The position numbers and the translations under genes are program-made. The notes under the pieces were generated by a model, which was not told the DNA's origin, did no database searches, and saw only the letters and a list, made by a program, of their open reading frames with translations. Below are positions 40,717-49,154 of a DNA stretch of 49,191 nucleotides, piece by piece. Source of the stretch: an uncultured Eggerthellaceae bacterium (lineage in GTDB: Bacteria; Actinomycetota; Coriobacteriia; Coriobacteriales; Eggerthellaceae); assembly GCA_910580205.1 (NCBI GenBank), contig CAJTVP010000012.1, forward strand, positions 1 to 49,191, given 5' to 3'. Within the stretch, counting starts at the first letter, position 1. Each line of letters starts with the position of its first letter.

Positions 40717-41943
40717 ATGAATGCGAAAAGGGCTTGGACCGTGGCGATCGCCGTCATCTTAGCGGGCATCGCTTTGGCGCTCGTCCAGAACAAAGTGGCT
40801 CCTTGCATGATCGTCTTGCAAGAAGCCCTTCACATCGATATGGCAACGGCAGGGTGGCTGAGCTCTGTCTTCTCTTTGGTGGGAATCGTCATAGCCATTC
40901 CCGCCGCTGTCATATTGAATAAGATCGGGCCTAAGCGCGGCGGGATCGTGGCGCTGGTGTGCGCCATAGGCGGGTCTTTGATCGGCCTTGCGGTCCCGAA
41001 CACGGCCGTGCTCATGGTGAGCCGCGTGATCGAAGGGATGGGCGTGGGCCTCATGTCCGTCATCGGGCCCGCGGTCATAGCCATGTGGTTCCCGGAGACC
41101 AAGCGCGGGCTTCCCATGAGCATCTGGGCGGTGTATCAGATGTGCGCCCAGGCCATCATGTTCTTCTTGGGCGGCGTGCTCACGGTGAACTTCGGTTGGC
41201 AGGGCATGTGGTGGTTCGGCCTGGCGGCCTGCGTGGTGGCGCTCATCTTCTATGTGGTCTGCGTGAAAAGCCCCAGGCCAGAGGAGAGCTATGCGGATGT
41301 GGAGAGCGAAGAGGTCTCCATCGTGGAAGGCGTGAAGTCCCCGTATCCTTGGCTCATGTCCGCTGTCACCATGTGCTTCTGCATCGCGTGCTTCGGGTTC
41401 GTGAACTGGGTGGCTACCTGCTGGTCGGATATCTACGGATGGTCCATAGATGAATCGAACAACTGGGTGGCGTGCTTCTCTTTGGGCGCGGTGATCGCAG
41501 CGCTCGTATGGGGCTCCATCTTGAACAAGGTGCGCAATCAGAAGGTGTTCGGATCCCTCATGCTCCTGCTCTACGGCATCGTGGTCCTGTGGGGCATGGT
41601 GTTCGGCAACCCCATGCTGATCGTGCCGTTCGTGATCGTGTACGCCTTCGCTGATGCCGGGTTCCCCTGCGTGCTCTGGACCATGACGGCGCTCACGGTG
41701 AAGAAACCGGAACTGGCCGGCGTGGCCTTGGGCGTGGTGTCCATCGGGTTCAACCTGGGGATCTTGCTGGGGCCGCCGCTGGTGGGCGCTGTGGCGCAGT
41801 CATTCGGATGGACCGCTGCCGCCATCACCATGTGCGCGTTCTGCGTGCTGGCAGCCGCGCTCTTGCTGCCGCTCAAGCTCTATTCGCAGAACCAGGTGGC
41901 GGTGGTCGAAGAGGACATCCAGATTGAAGAAGCCCGTGGTTGA
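40717..41943 (+). CDS. MFS transporter 2 of the sigma-54 island
   Basis: A 408-residue twelve-helix major facilitator; AAGGTGAGG precedes ATG 40717. It begins ALALVQNKVAPCMIVLQEAL and shows the helix 2-3 motif VILNKIGPKRGG, SRVIEGMGVGLMSVIGPAVI and MWFPETKRGLPMSIW, all shared with its neighbours. The loop between halves is acidic (RPEESYADVESEE). The C-terminus ends in a short acidic tail. It is followed after 8 bases by another carrier gene. Specificity is unknown; the family is likely a proton-coupled carrier for organic anions. Confidence 0.88.
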   Translation: MNAKRAWTVAIAVILAGIALALVQNKVAPCMIVLQEALHIDMATAGWLSSVFSLVGIVIAIPAAVILNKIGPKRGGIVALVCAIGGSLIGLAVPNTAVLMVSRVIEGMGVGLMSVIGPAVIAMWFPETKRGLPMSIWAVYQMCAQAIMFFLGGVLTVNFGWQGMWWFGLAACVVALIFYVVCVKSPRPEESYADVESEEVSIVEGVKSPYPWLMSAVTMCFCIACFGFVNWVATCWSDIYGWSIDESNNWVACFSLGAVIAALVWGSILNKVRNQKVFGSLMLLLYGIVVLWGMVFGNPMLIVPFVIVYAFADAGFPCVLWTMTALTVKKPELAGVALGVVSIGFNLGILLGPPLVGAVAQSFGWTAAAITMCAFCVLAAALLLPLKLYSQNQVAVVEEDIQIEEARG

Positions 41944-41951
41944 GGTGCGCC

Positions 41952-43193
41952 ATGGAGAAGAGATCGACGACTACGGCTTGGGTGATCGTAGCCATAGCGT
42001 TTCTGGGAGGCGTCGCGCTCGCGTGCGCGCAGAACAAGGTCCCGCCCGTCATTGATGTGGTGATGCTGGGCTTCGGCATCGGGGAGACCGATGCCGGCTG
42101 GCTCACCTCCGTGTTCACCATCATGGGCATGATCACCGCGCTGCCCGCCTCTTGGCTTTTGCAGAAGCTGGGCGCGAAGCGGATCGGCGTGATATCGCTT
42201 GTCTGCTGCGCTGTGGGCAGCGCTGCGGGCGCGTTCTGCACTGATTTCTGGATGCTTCTGGCCACACGCGTCGTGGAAGGCGTGGGCGTGGGCATGATCG
42301 CGGTGGTGGGACCGGCGCTCATAGCCATGTGGTTCCCGGCGGAGAAGCGCGGCCTTCCCATGGGCGTGTGGGGTTCTTGGATGATGGTGGCCCAGACGCT
42401 GCTCTTCTGCTTCGGCGGCGGGATCGCGAGCGCTTGGGGTTGGCAGGGCGTATGGTGGTTCGTCTTCGGGCTGTGCGTCATCGCCCTCGTCCTGTATCAA
42501 TGGCGCGTGCGCGAACCGTCAGGGGATATGCCGAATCATGCAGCGGGAGAAGAGTCTGAGGAGTTCCACTTCGGCGAAGGGTTGAAGTCCGGCTCCACTT
42601 GGATCCTCACCCTTTGCGGCCTTATCTTCAATTTCTGCTGCTTCGGATTCGCCACCTACATCTCCTTGTACTGGGCGCAAACATTCTATGGCGGAGACAT
42701 GGCGGCATCGAACCAGTGGATAGCCATCATGTACGCGCTGGAAGTGCCCGTGGTGATCTTCTTGGGCTGGGTGATGAACCATATCCGGCTTGGTCGGCGC
42801 AAGTTCATGGGCGTCATCGGCTTCGCGTTGTACACGTTCATCCTGTTCGTCTGCTTCCGCATGGATGATCCGGCCATGATCTTGCCATTCATCATCATCT
42901 ACCCGTTCTTGGAGGGCGCCATCCCCACGACCTACTGGACGCTCGTGGCATCCACGGCGAAGAAGCCTGAATATGCGGGCACTTCCATCGGCATTCTCAA
43001 CATAGGGCTGAATGCCGGCGTTCTTCTGGGATCTCCCGTGACCGGGTTTTTCATCGAGCACTTCGGATGGGCTGCCGCCACATGGCCTTTGGCCATAGCG
43101 TCAGTGGTGGGCGCGGTGCTCTTCGTGTTCGTGAAGACGTACTATCACGGGCATTCCGAAGATGTGGTGCCCATGGAGGGGCAGGAGGCGTAG
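41952..43193 (+). CDS. MFS transporter 3 of the sigma-54 island
   Basis: A 413-residue major facilitator. ATG 41952 is preferred to the in-frame TTG 41940 because GAGGTG lies between them. It begins ALACAQNKVPPVIDVVMLGF, followed by LLQKLGAKRIGV, TRVVEGVGVGMIAVVGPALI and MWFPAEKRGLPMGVWGSWMM. Similarity to the previous carrier is high along the whole length, pointing to tandem duplication. The two genes are 8 bases apart and surely cotranscribed. They may form an antiport or import/export set, or carry different members of one compound class. Confidence 0.88.
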   Translation: MEKRSTTTAWVIVAIAFLGGVALACAQNKVPPVIDVVMLGFGIGETDAGWLTSVFTIMGMITALPASWLLQKLGAKRIGVISLVCCAVGSAAGAFCTDFWMLLATRVVEGVGVGMIAVVGPALIAMWFPAEKRGLPMGVWGSWMMVAQTLLFCFGGGIASAWGWQGVWWFVFGLCVIALVLYQWRVREPSGDMPNHAAGEESEEFHFGEGLKSGSTWILTLCGLIFNFCCFGFATYISLYWAQTFYGGDMAASNQWIAIMYALEVPVVIFLGWVMNHIRLGRRKFMGVIGFALYTFILFVCFRMDDPAMILPFIIIYPFLEGAIPTTYWTLVASTAKKPEYAGTSIGILNIGLNAGVLLGSPVTGFFIEHFGWAAATWPLAIASVVGAVLFVFVKTYYHGHSEDVVPMEGQEA

Positions 43194-43195
43194 CG

Positions 43196-44965
43196 TTGGA
43201 CCAGCAGGCGCGGCATGAGGAGGCTTACGAGGCGCTCGCCTCGGCTTCGCTGCGCTTGAGCCCGGTGGAGCGGCGCAACCTGGAGTTGATCAACGACCCA
43301 GCCATCGCGGGATATTCGGTGGCTGGATGCAGCAAAGGAACATTCTCATCACCATCCCGTGCGCCGGGAGCTCCCGTGCCAGCCCGCGAAGAGGAAGCGT
43401 TCGACCCGTCAGCCTATGAGGATGACGGATGCGCCTACTACACCAAGGACGGCAGGGAGCTGGTCAAGTTCCATGGAGAACGCGAACGCTATGAGGTGGC
43501 GGCGGGTTGTGAGCGCATAGGGGACCGCGCCTTCGACAGCGTTGAGCGCCTGGCTTCCGTCACGTTGCCGGACACGCTGCGCTCCATCGGGCGGCTCGCT
43601 TTCGCGAAGACGGGCTTGACGGAGCTGCGGTTGCCGGGCTCCCTTCGATCGGTAGGGGAGAAGGCGTTCCTCCACTGCTCGTCTTTGCTTGCATGCGACC
43701 TGCCCGAAGGGCTTTTGGACATCGAAGAGAGCGCGTTCGCGTTCACGGGCATCGCGGCGTTCCACCTGCCCGCATCCGTGCGCTTGATCGGCGCAGGGGC
43801 GTTCGATCGCACGCCGGCTGAGCGAGAGGTGGAGAAGGGCTCCATCACCGTCAGCAGCCGCAATCCCTTCTACCAGATAGACCGCGCGGGCGGGATCTAT
43901 CGTTCAAGCGACCTGGTGCAGCTGCTCTCCGTCGCATCCGCCTATGAGGTCATGCCGGGCTGCTCTCGCATCGCACCGGGCGCCGCTTTGCGCAACCGTT
44001 GTCTGAAAGAGGCGCTCCTGCCCGAAACGGTGACGGAGGTGGGAGACGATGCGTTCCGCGGGTGCCGTTTCCTGCATGCCGTCCATCTGCCGCGCTCATT
44101 GGAGCGCATCGGGGATCGGGCGTTCATGGACACGCGTATAGAGGCGCTGTCCTTGGGTCCCCACGTGGAGCACATTGGCGCAGCGGCGCTCCTCGTCCAA
44201 GGAGAGCGTCCGGGTCGTCCAGGGCGCGGATTGAAAGCCGTCGACCTTGATCCCGCGAACCGCCATTTCTATGAGGAGAGCGGCCTGCTTTGCGAGCGCG
44301 GCGGTGGGGATGGCGGTGCGGACATGGCCGTGCTCTACATCGGGCCGGATGCGGTCGTCGCCATCCCAGAGCAGGTGAACCGCCTGGCGCCCTATGCGCT
44401 CTCGGGAGCCACAGCCATCGAAGAGCTGCATGTGCATGACCATATGCACAGCATCTGCGAATGCTCGTTGGCGGTGGGGAAGTCCATTCGCACGTTGCAC
44501 GTGGCGTTCCCGAAGAGCGCGGGTGGCTATGAAGAAGACGAGGTCATCGCGCCCAGCCTGACGACGCGCTTCCACGACCTGACGGCCTTTTTCACCACCA
44601 ACGAAGCAGGCACCGTCTTCGTCTACCCGCTCTTCGATGCCTGGGCCGCCACAGCCCATGATGTCGCTGAGATGGCGGATGCCGCCATGGGCCGTTTGAG
44701 CCGGCCTGTCGCTCTGGATGAGGATGCGCGCAAGACCTATCTATCCCTCCTCACGCGCAAGCAAGAGGCGGTATGCCGCGTGTTCGCCAGCAGAGGGGAT
44801 CTGACCGCGCTCGAGCAGCTCATGGCCTGGGGCGTCCTTTCTCTCAGCACCGTGCAGGACGCCTCTCAAAAGAGCATCCAAGAAGGGGATGCCCAAGCAA
44901 CGGCGTGTCTTCTGGAATTGAGCCGACGCCATGGGGCGTCTGCCGGTTTCGATAGGAGCCTTTAG
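43196..44965 (+). CDS. BspA-type leucine-rich-repeat (LRR_5) protein, cytoplasmic
   Basis: A 589-residue protein. TTG 43196 is chosen because AGGAGG (43183-43188) lies 7 bases upstream, inside the end of the MFS gene; no ATG fits. From about residue 85 it has LRR_5 repeats such as IGDRAFDSVERLASVTLPDTLRSIGRLAFAKTGLTELRLPGS in outline, again near 300-350 (VTEVGDDAFRGCRFLHAVHLP) and near 400. The C-terminal 100 residues are helical (AVCRVFASRGDLTALEQLMAWGV), resembling an ankyrin-like end. Unlike most BspA proteins it has no signal peptide. The stop is directly followed by the next ATG, so it belongs with the VWA and MoxR genes. Confidence 0.75.
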   Translation: MDQQARHEEAYEALASASLRLSPVERRNLELINDPAIAGYSVAGCSKGTFSSPSRAPGAPVPAREEEAFDPSAYEDDGCAYYTKDGRELVKFHGERERYEVAAGCERIGDRAFDSVERLASVTLPDTLRSIGRLAFAKTGLTELRLPGSLRSVGEKAFLHCSSLLACDLPEGLLDIEESAFAFTGIAAFHLPASVRLIGAGAFDRTPAEREVEKGSITVSSRNPFYQIDRAGGIYRSSDLVQLLSVASAYEVMPGCSRIAPGAALRNRCLKEALLPETVTEVGDDAFRGCRFLHAVHLPRSLERIGDRAFMDTRIEALSLGPHVEHIGAAALLVQGERPGRPGRGLKAVDLDPANRHFYEESGLLCERGGGDGGADMAVLYIGPDAVVAIPEQVNRLAPYALSGATAIEELHVHDHMHSICECSLAVGKSIRTLHVAFPKSAGGYEEDEVIAPSLTTRFHDLTAFFTTNEAGTVFVYPLFDAWAATAHDVAEMADAAMGRLSRPVALDEDARKTYLSLLTRKQEAVCRVFASRGDLTALEQLMAWGVLSLSTVQDASQKSIQEGDAQATACLLELSRRHGASAGFDRSL

Positions 44966-46696
44966 ATGGCGCGCATGAAGGACCAGACGCCCATCGCCGA
45001 GGGAGACATCCTCCTTCAGCGCAAAGAGGAGCGAGCCGCTCTGGGCTTGGCATCCGAGGAGGCTTTGGAGGCGAAAAGGCCGGAGCATGTGGGATTGGCC
45101 AGCGAAGCGCGGATGCAGAAGAGGCTTGAGCGCTATGAAGCATGCGCGCCCGTGGCGGCTGAGATCCTGGAAGAAGCGCGCAGCACCCTTGCCGTGCGCT
45201 TCCGATTCCTGGACAAGGCCCTTTGGCGGATGGATCTGATCCCCCGCTTCGAGCTGTTCGGCATCTCAAGCGATGGCCGCGCGCTGTATTACGACCCGGT
45301 CTATGTGGTGGATCGCTTCAAGCTCTCGTTCTCAGAGGTGGTCCGGGATGTGATCCATTGCCTGTTCCACTGCATCTTCCGCCATCCGTTCATGCTGTAT
45401 TCCGTGCTCCGGCAACCGTGGGATGTGGCTTGCGACATAGCCATCGAGGCGCTGATCCTGGATCTGGTGGCGGAGGATTTCCCGTCCAACATGGACCGGC
45501 GCGCGAAGGAGTCCATGCGCGTGCTCACAGCCCATGCGGGCGGCGTGGTCACGGCCGAGCGCCTCTACTGGTTCTTCGGCAACGAAGGGAACAAGACGGA
45601 CCTCAAGTCCTTGGCGCCCATCTTCTACCATGACACCCATGGGCTTTGGTACGGGGATGAGGATGACGCGCCCGTGGGTGAGATGGAGAGCCGAAGCCAG
45701 GGGGAGCCGCGCCCCAGCCAATCTTCCACGCCTCGCCATTCCACTGAGACCGAGCTGCTGGATGAGATCGCCGAAGGGCCGCAGGAGATCCCGCGCCCGC
45801 AAGAGACGGGTGCGGACGCCTCTGAGATGGAGGCGGACGGAGGGGCGGATGCTTCAGATCAGAGGGATGGCCAGGGCGGAGAGGCGGAAGCGCAGGATGA
45901 TCAGACGCCCTTCTCGGACCTTTCGGAGGAGGAGCTGGCAGAGCAGTGGGATGACATCAGCCGTCAGATGCAGGTGGATCTGGAGACCCATCTGGCCCGG
46001 CGCGGCGAGGGGGCGGGCAGCCTCATCTGCGCGCTCAGGTCAGTGCATCGGGAGATAGGGGACTACCAGGAGTTCCTGAAGCGGTTCGCCGCGCTCCATG
46101 AGACCATGCGCGTCAACGATGATGAGTTCGACTACATCTATTACACCTTCGGGATGGACGCCTATGGCAACATGCCGCTCATCGAGCCTCTGGAATACAA
46201 AGATGACAAGCGCATACGCGATTTCGTGATCGCCATCGACACGTCTGAATCCTGTTCGGGCGAGGTGGTGCAGGCGTTCATGGAGAAGACCTACAACATC
46301 CTGAAGAGCCAGGAGAGCTTCCATGATCGCGTGAACATCCACATCATCCAATGCGACGCGGAGGTGCAGGAGGACACGAAGATCACCTCCCTTGAGCAGC
46401 TTGAGCGGTATCTGGAGGATTTCGAGCTCAAAGGTTTCGGCGGCACGGATTTCCGTCCGGTGTTCTCCTATGTGGACAGGCTCATTGAGAAAGGCGAGCT
46501 GACCGATGTGCGCGGGCTTCTCTATTTCACGGACGGCGAAGGGGTGTTCCCGCGTCGGCCGCCCGATTACAAGACCGCGTTCGCGTTCTTGGATGATGGA
46601 TATTCGGACCCGGAAGTGCCCAGCTGGGCTTTGAAGGTTCTTATCGATGAAAGGACATTGAACGTCCGTGATGGAAACGACGTCGTGAAGGGCTGA
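44966..46696 (+). CDS. DUF2201/VWA protein with degenerate metallopeptidase motif
   Basis: A 576-residue cytoplasmic protein; TAGGAG precedes ATG 44966, which abuts the previous stop codon. The N-terminal part (about 60-230) resembles the putative metallopeptidase DUF2201: VVRDVIHCLFHCIFRH sits where HExxH is expected, but the catalytic Glu is Cys132 (H131-C-L-F-H135), so peptidase activity is doubtful. A long acidic linker (about 235-330) follows. The C-terminal VWA-like domain has the metal-site motif DTSES (425-429) and GFGGTDFRPVF, then LLYFTDGEG. VWA proteins of this kind work with MoxR ATPases, and such a gene follows directly. Confidence 0.82.
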   Translation: MARMKDQTPIAEGDILLQRKEERAALGLASEEALEAKRPEHVGLASEARMQKRLERYEACAPVAAEILEEARSTLAVRFRFLDKALWRMDLIPRFELFGISSDGRALYYDPVYVVDRFKLSFSEVVRDVIHCLFHCIFRHPFMLYSVLRQPWDVACDIAIEALILDLVAEDFPSNMDRRAKESMRVLTAHAGGVVTAERLYWFFGNEGNKTDLKSLAPIFYHDTHGLWYGDEDDAPVGEMESRSQGEPRPSQSSTPRHSTETELLDEIAEGPQEIPRPQETGADASEMEADGGADASDQRDGQGGEAEAQDDQTPFSDLSEEELAEQWDDISRQMQVDLETHLARRGEGAGSLICALRSVHREIGDYQEFLKRFAALHETMRVNDDEFDYIYYTFGMDAYGNMPLIEPLEYKDDKRIRDFVIAIDTSESCSGEVVQAFMEKTYNILKSQESFHDRVNIHIIQCDAEVQEDTKITSLEQLERYLEDFELKGFGGTDFRPVFSYVDRLIEKGELTDVRGLLYFTDGEGVFPRRPPDYKTAFAFLDDGYSDPEVPSWALKVLIDERTLNVRDGNDVVKG

Positions 46697-46710
46697 TGGA
46701 GGGAGAGCTC

Positions 46711-48234
46711 ATGGATATACGGACCGCGAAACAACAGGTGAAGGACGCCATAGAGACGTACCTTGCCACGGATGAGGCGGGGGAGCCGCTCATCCCGCCG
46801 TCTTCCCAGCGCCCGGTGTTCCTGGTGGGAGCGCCCGGCATCGGCAAGACCGCCATCATGGCGCAGATCGCCGATGAGCTGGACATCGGGTTGGTGTCCT
46901 ATTCCATGACCCATCACACGCGCCAGTCCGCGTTGGGGCTTCCCTTCATCATCTCCCGCGAATATGGCGGTCAGACCTATGATGCCTCCGAATACACCAT
47001 GTCGGAGATCATCGGCTCGGTCTATGACTGCATGCGCGAAAGCGGACGGGAACGAGGCATCTTGTTCCTGGATGAGATCAACTGCGTGTCAGAGACGCTC
47101 TATCCGTCCATGCTCCAGTTCCTGCAATTCAAGACGTTCGGGCGCCATAAGGTGCCGGATGGGTGGATCGTGGTCACGGCGGGCAACCCGCCTGAGTACA
47201 ACCGCTCCGTGCACGAGTTCGACGTGGTCACGCTGGACCGCGTGAAGCGCATCCCGGTGGAGCCGGATTTCGATGCCTGGAAAGCCTACGCGCTGGACAA
47301 GGGCGTGCATCCGGCCATCCTCACGTTCTTGGAGGCGAAGCGCGACCGGTTCTATTCCATCGAGACCACGCTGGATGGCAAAGCGTTCGTGACGGCGCGC
47401 GCCTGGGATGACCTTTCCGATATCATCCGCGCCTATGAGACGCTGGGAAAGACGGTGGATGAGGCGTTCATCTCTCACTACATCCAGAATCCGAAGTTCG
47501 CCTCTGAGTTCGCGGCCTATTACGATCTGTTCAACAAATACCGGGACGATTACCGGATCAACGCGGTCCTGGAAGGCGAGATGCCCCCAGAGGCGCTCGA
47601 ACGCGCAAAGGTTGCGCCGTTCGATGAGCGGTTGAGCCTGCTGGGTTTGCTGTTGGACGCCCTTGAAGGGGAGCATCGGCAGATCATGGCGCAAGCGGAT
47701 GTGTTCGTCGCGGTGCGCGATGACCTCCGCCAAGCGCTTTCCCTGGCTGCGGGAGATGCGGAAGCCGACCAGCCGCCGATGGAGGTGGCTGACGCGCTCA
47801 AGCGCGTGATGGAAGCGCGCGAAGCGGAGCGGGAGGCGCTGGCATCATCTGGCGGCAACGTGCGCGGGCGCGTGCGCATCTTGAAGGAGGCGCTCGCCAA
47901 GCTGGAAGCCTACGGGCGCGTGCTGGACGAAGAAGCGGTGCCGCCGGAAGCTCAGGAAGCGCGCCTGCGGGAGCTCTTCGCTGGGGATGACGAACTGGAC
48001 CGCGCGGCTGCGGCGGCCCAGGAGCGGCTGTCCCATGCGTTCGCGTTCTTGATGGAGGCCTTCGGGGATGAGCAGGAGATGCTCGTGTTCGTGACGGAGC
48101 TCACTCAACGCACCCCGTCTGCGCGCTTCATTGCGCAGTTCGGCAGCGACTCGTACTATGAGCACAACCAGAAGATGATCTTGTCTGACGCGCAGCGCCG
48201 GTTGCGCGCGCGGGTGGAAGAGCTGGAGCTGTAG
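46711..48234 (+). CDS. MoxR-type AAA+ ATPase
   Basis: A 507-residue ATPase. ATG 46711 has GGAGGGAGA at close distance; an upstream ATG at 46696 overlaps the previous stop but has no ribosome site. Walker A is GAPGIGKT (40-47), Walker B ILFLDE (117-122), and sensor 1 falls at VVTAGNPPEYN. The C-terminal 230 residues are helical, with two acidic coiled stretches not found in short MoxR proteins. MoxR ATPases and VWA partners (RavA/ViaA, NorQ/NorD, CbbQ/CbbO) remodel or metallate enzymes. Here the partner is the preceding gene. Confidence 0.88.
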   Translation: MDIRTAKQQVKDAIETYLATDEAGEPLIPPSSQRPVFLVGAPGIGKTAIMAQIADELDIGLVSYSMTHHTRQSALGLPFIISREYGGQTYDASEYTMSEIIGSVYDCMRESGRERGILFLDEINCVSETLYPSMLQFLQFKTFGRHKVPDGWIVVTAGNPPEYNRSVHEFDVVTLDRVKRIPVEPDFDAWKAYALDKGVHPAILTFLEAKRDRFYSIETTLDGKAFVTARAWDDLSDIIRAYETLGKTVDEAFISHYIQNPKFASEFAAYYDLFNKYRDDYRINAVLEGEMPPEALERAKVAPFDERLSLLGLLLDALEGEHRQIMAQADVFVAVRDDLRQALSLAAGDAEADQPPMEVADALKRVMEAREAEREALASSGGNVRGRVRILKEALAKLEAYGRVLDEEAVPPEAQEARLRELFAGDDELDRAAAAAQERLSHAFAFLMEAFGDEQEMLVFVTELTQRTPSARFIAQFGSDSYYEHNQKMILSDAQRRLRARVEELEL

Positions 48235-48279
48235 GCAGGAAGCAGGGCGCGGCGCGCCCGTCCCGGAAAGGATGAACCC

Positions 48280-49119
48280 ATGGCGAAGTACACGTTGACC
48301 TCTTACGACCCCATAGAGATGGAGCTGCCGAAACCGCAGGTGCCGGACAGCTTGGTGGAGTCGCAGATCGAAAAGCTCATGGAGCCCCTCATGGAGTATC
48401 GCGAGGTGGCTGAGGATCGCGGCGTGCTGCCGGGGGATTTCCTGGTGGTCACCACGCGGGATGCGCGCATGGATGAGGCCCCGGCGAAGAACTTCATCAT
48501 GGAGCACTCCATCTATCATGTGGGCGCTGGCGAGATGCCGAAGACCTTCGATGATGAGCTCATCGGCATCAAACCGGGGGAGACGAAGGATGTCTGCGCC
48601 AAGATCAAGCTGCCTCTCATGAAGGATGGCGAGACGGCGGATCTCACCATGAGCGTGGATGTGGAGAAGATCCTGTCAGCGTCCATGCCTGAGCTCACGG
48701 ATGAATTCGTGGTGGAGCATTTCGCGCCGGCCACGGATGTGGAGGATTTCCGCCGCCGAGTGGCGGGGCAGTTCGTGTTGAAGAACATGGCGAAGGATGA
48801 CCCGCAGTTCCCGGATCTGGTGCTGGGGCGTCTGGCTGAGCGGCTGGTGGAGACGCCGGATGAGGCGGACCGCATGCCGGGGATGCCGGATGACGCGCTC
48901 AAGATCACGTGCGCCATCGACGCGCTGGCGGAGCACCTGGACCTTGATCTGGATGAGGAGCAGATCATCGCGCAGATGCCCGGCGAGGATGCGGGGCAGC
49001 GGGAGATGATCTACGAGCAGCTGAAGGAGCAGGGCAAGCTGGACGAGGCGAAGGTGTTCGCTCAGCGCGAGGCGGCCCTGGCTTGGCTGGTGAACAACTC
49101 CACCGTGGCCTACGCTTGA
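48280..49119 (+). CDS. Trigger-factor-like chaperone without ribosome-binding domain
   Basis: A 279-residue protein; GGAAAGGA precedes ATG 48280. It begins directly with a helical stretch like that leading into the isomerase domain of trigger factor (VPDSLVESQIEKLMEPLMEYREV). A reduced FKBP-like part follows (GDFLVVTTRDARMDE, then GIKPGETKDVCAKI). It continues into the chaperone arms: MPELTDEFVVEHFAPATDVEDFRRRVAGQ, closely like the TF segment after the isomerase domain, and a helical C-terminus (LGRLAERLVETP). The N-terminal ribosome-docking domain with its GFRxGKxP loop is missing. It is 45 bases after the MoxR gene and probably cotranscribed. Confidence 0.75.
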   Translation: MAKYTLTSYDPIEMELPKPQVPDSLVESQIEKLMEPLMEYREVAEDRGVLPGDFLVVTTRDARMDEAPAKNFIMEHSIYHVGAGEMPKTFDDELIGIKPGETKDVCAKIKLPLMKDGETADLTMSVDVEKILSASMPELTDEFVVEHFAPATDVEDFRRRVAGQFVLKNMAKDDPQFPDLVLGRLAERLVETPDEADRMPGMPDDALKITCAIDALAEHLDLDLDEEQIIAQMPGEDAGQREMIYEQLKEQGKLDEAKVFAQREAALAWLVNNSTVAYA

Positions 49120-49154
49120 TCTACCTGGATGGCGAATCGGGCACTGAGGACTCC

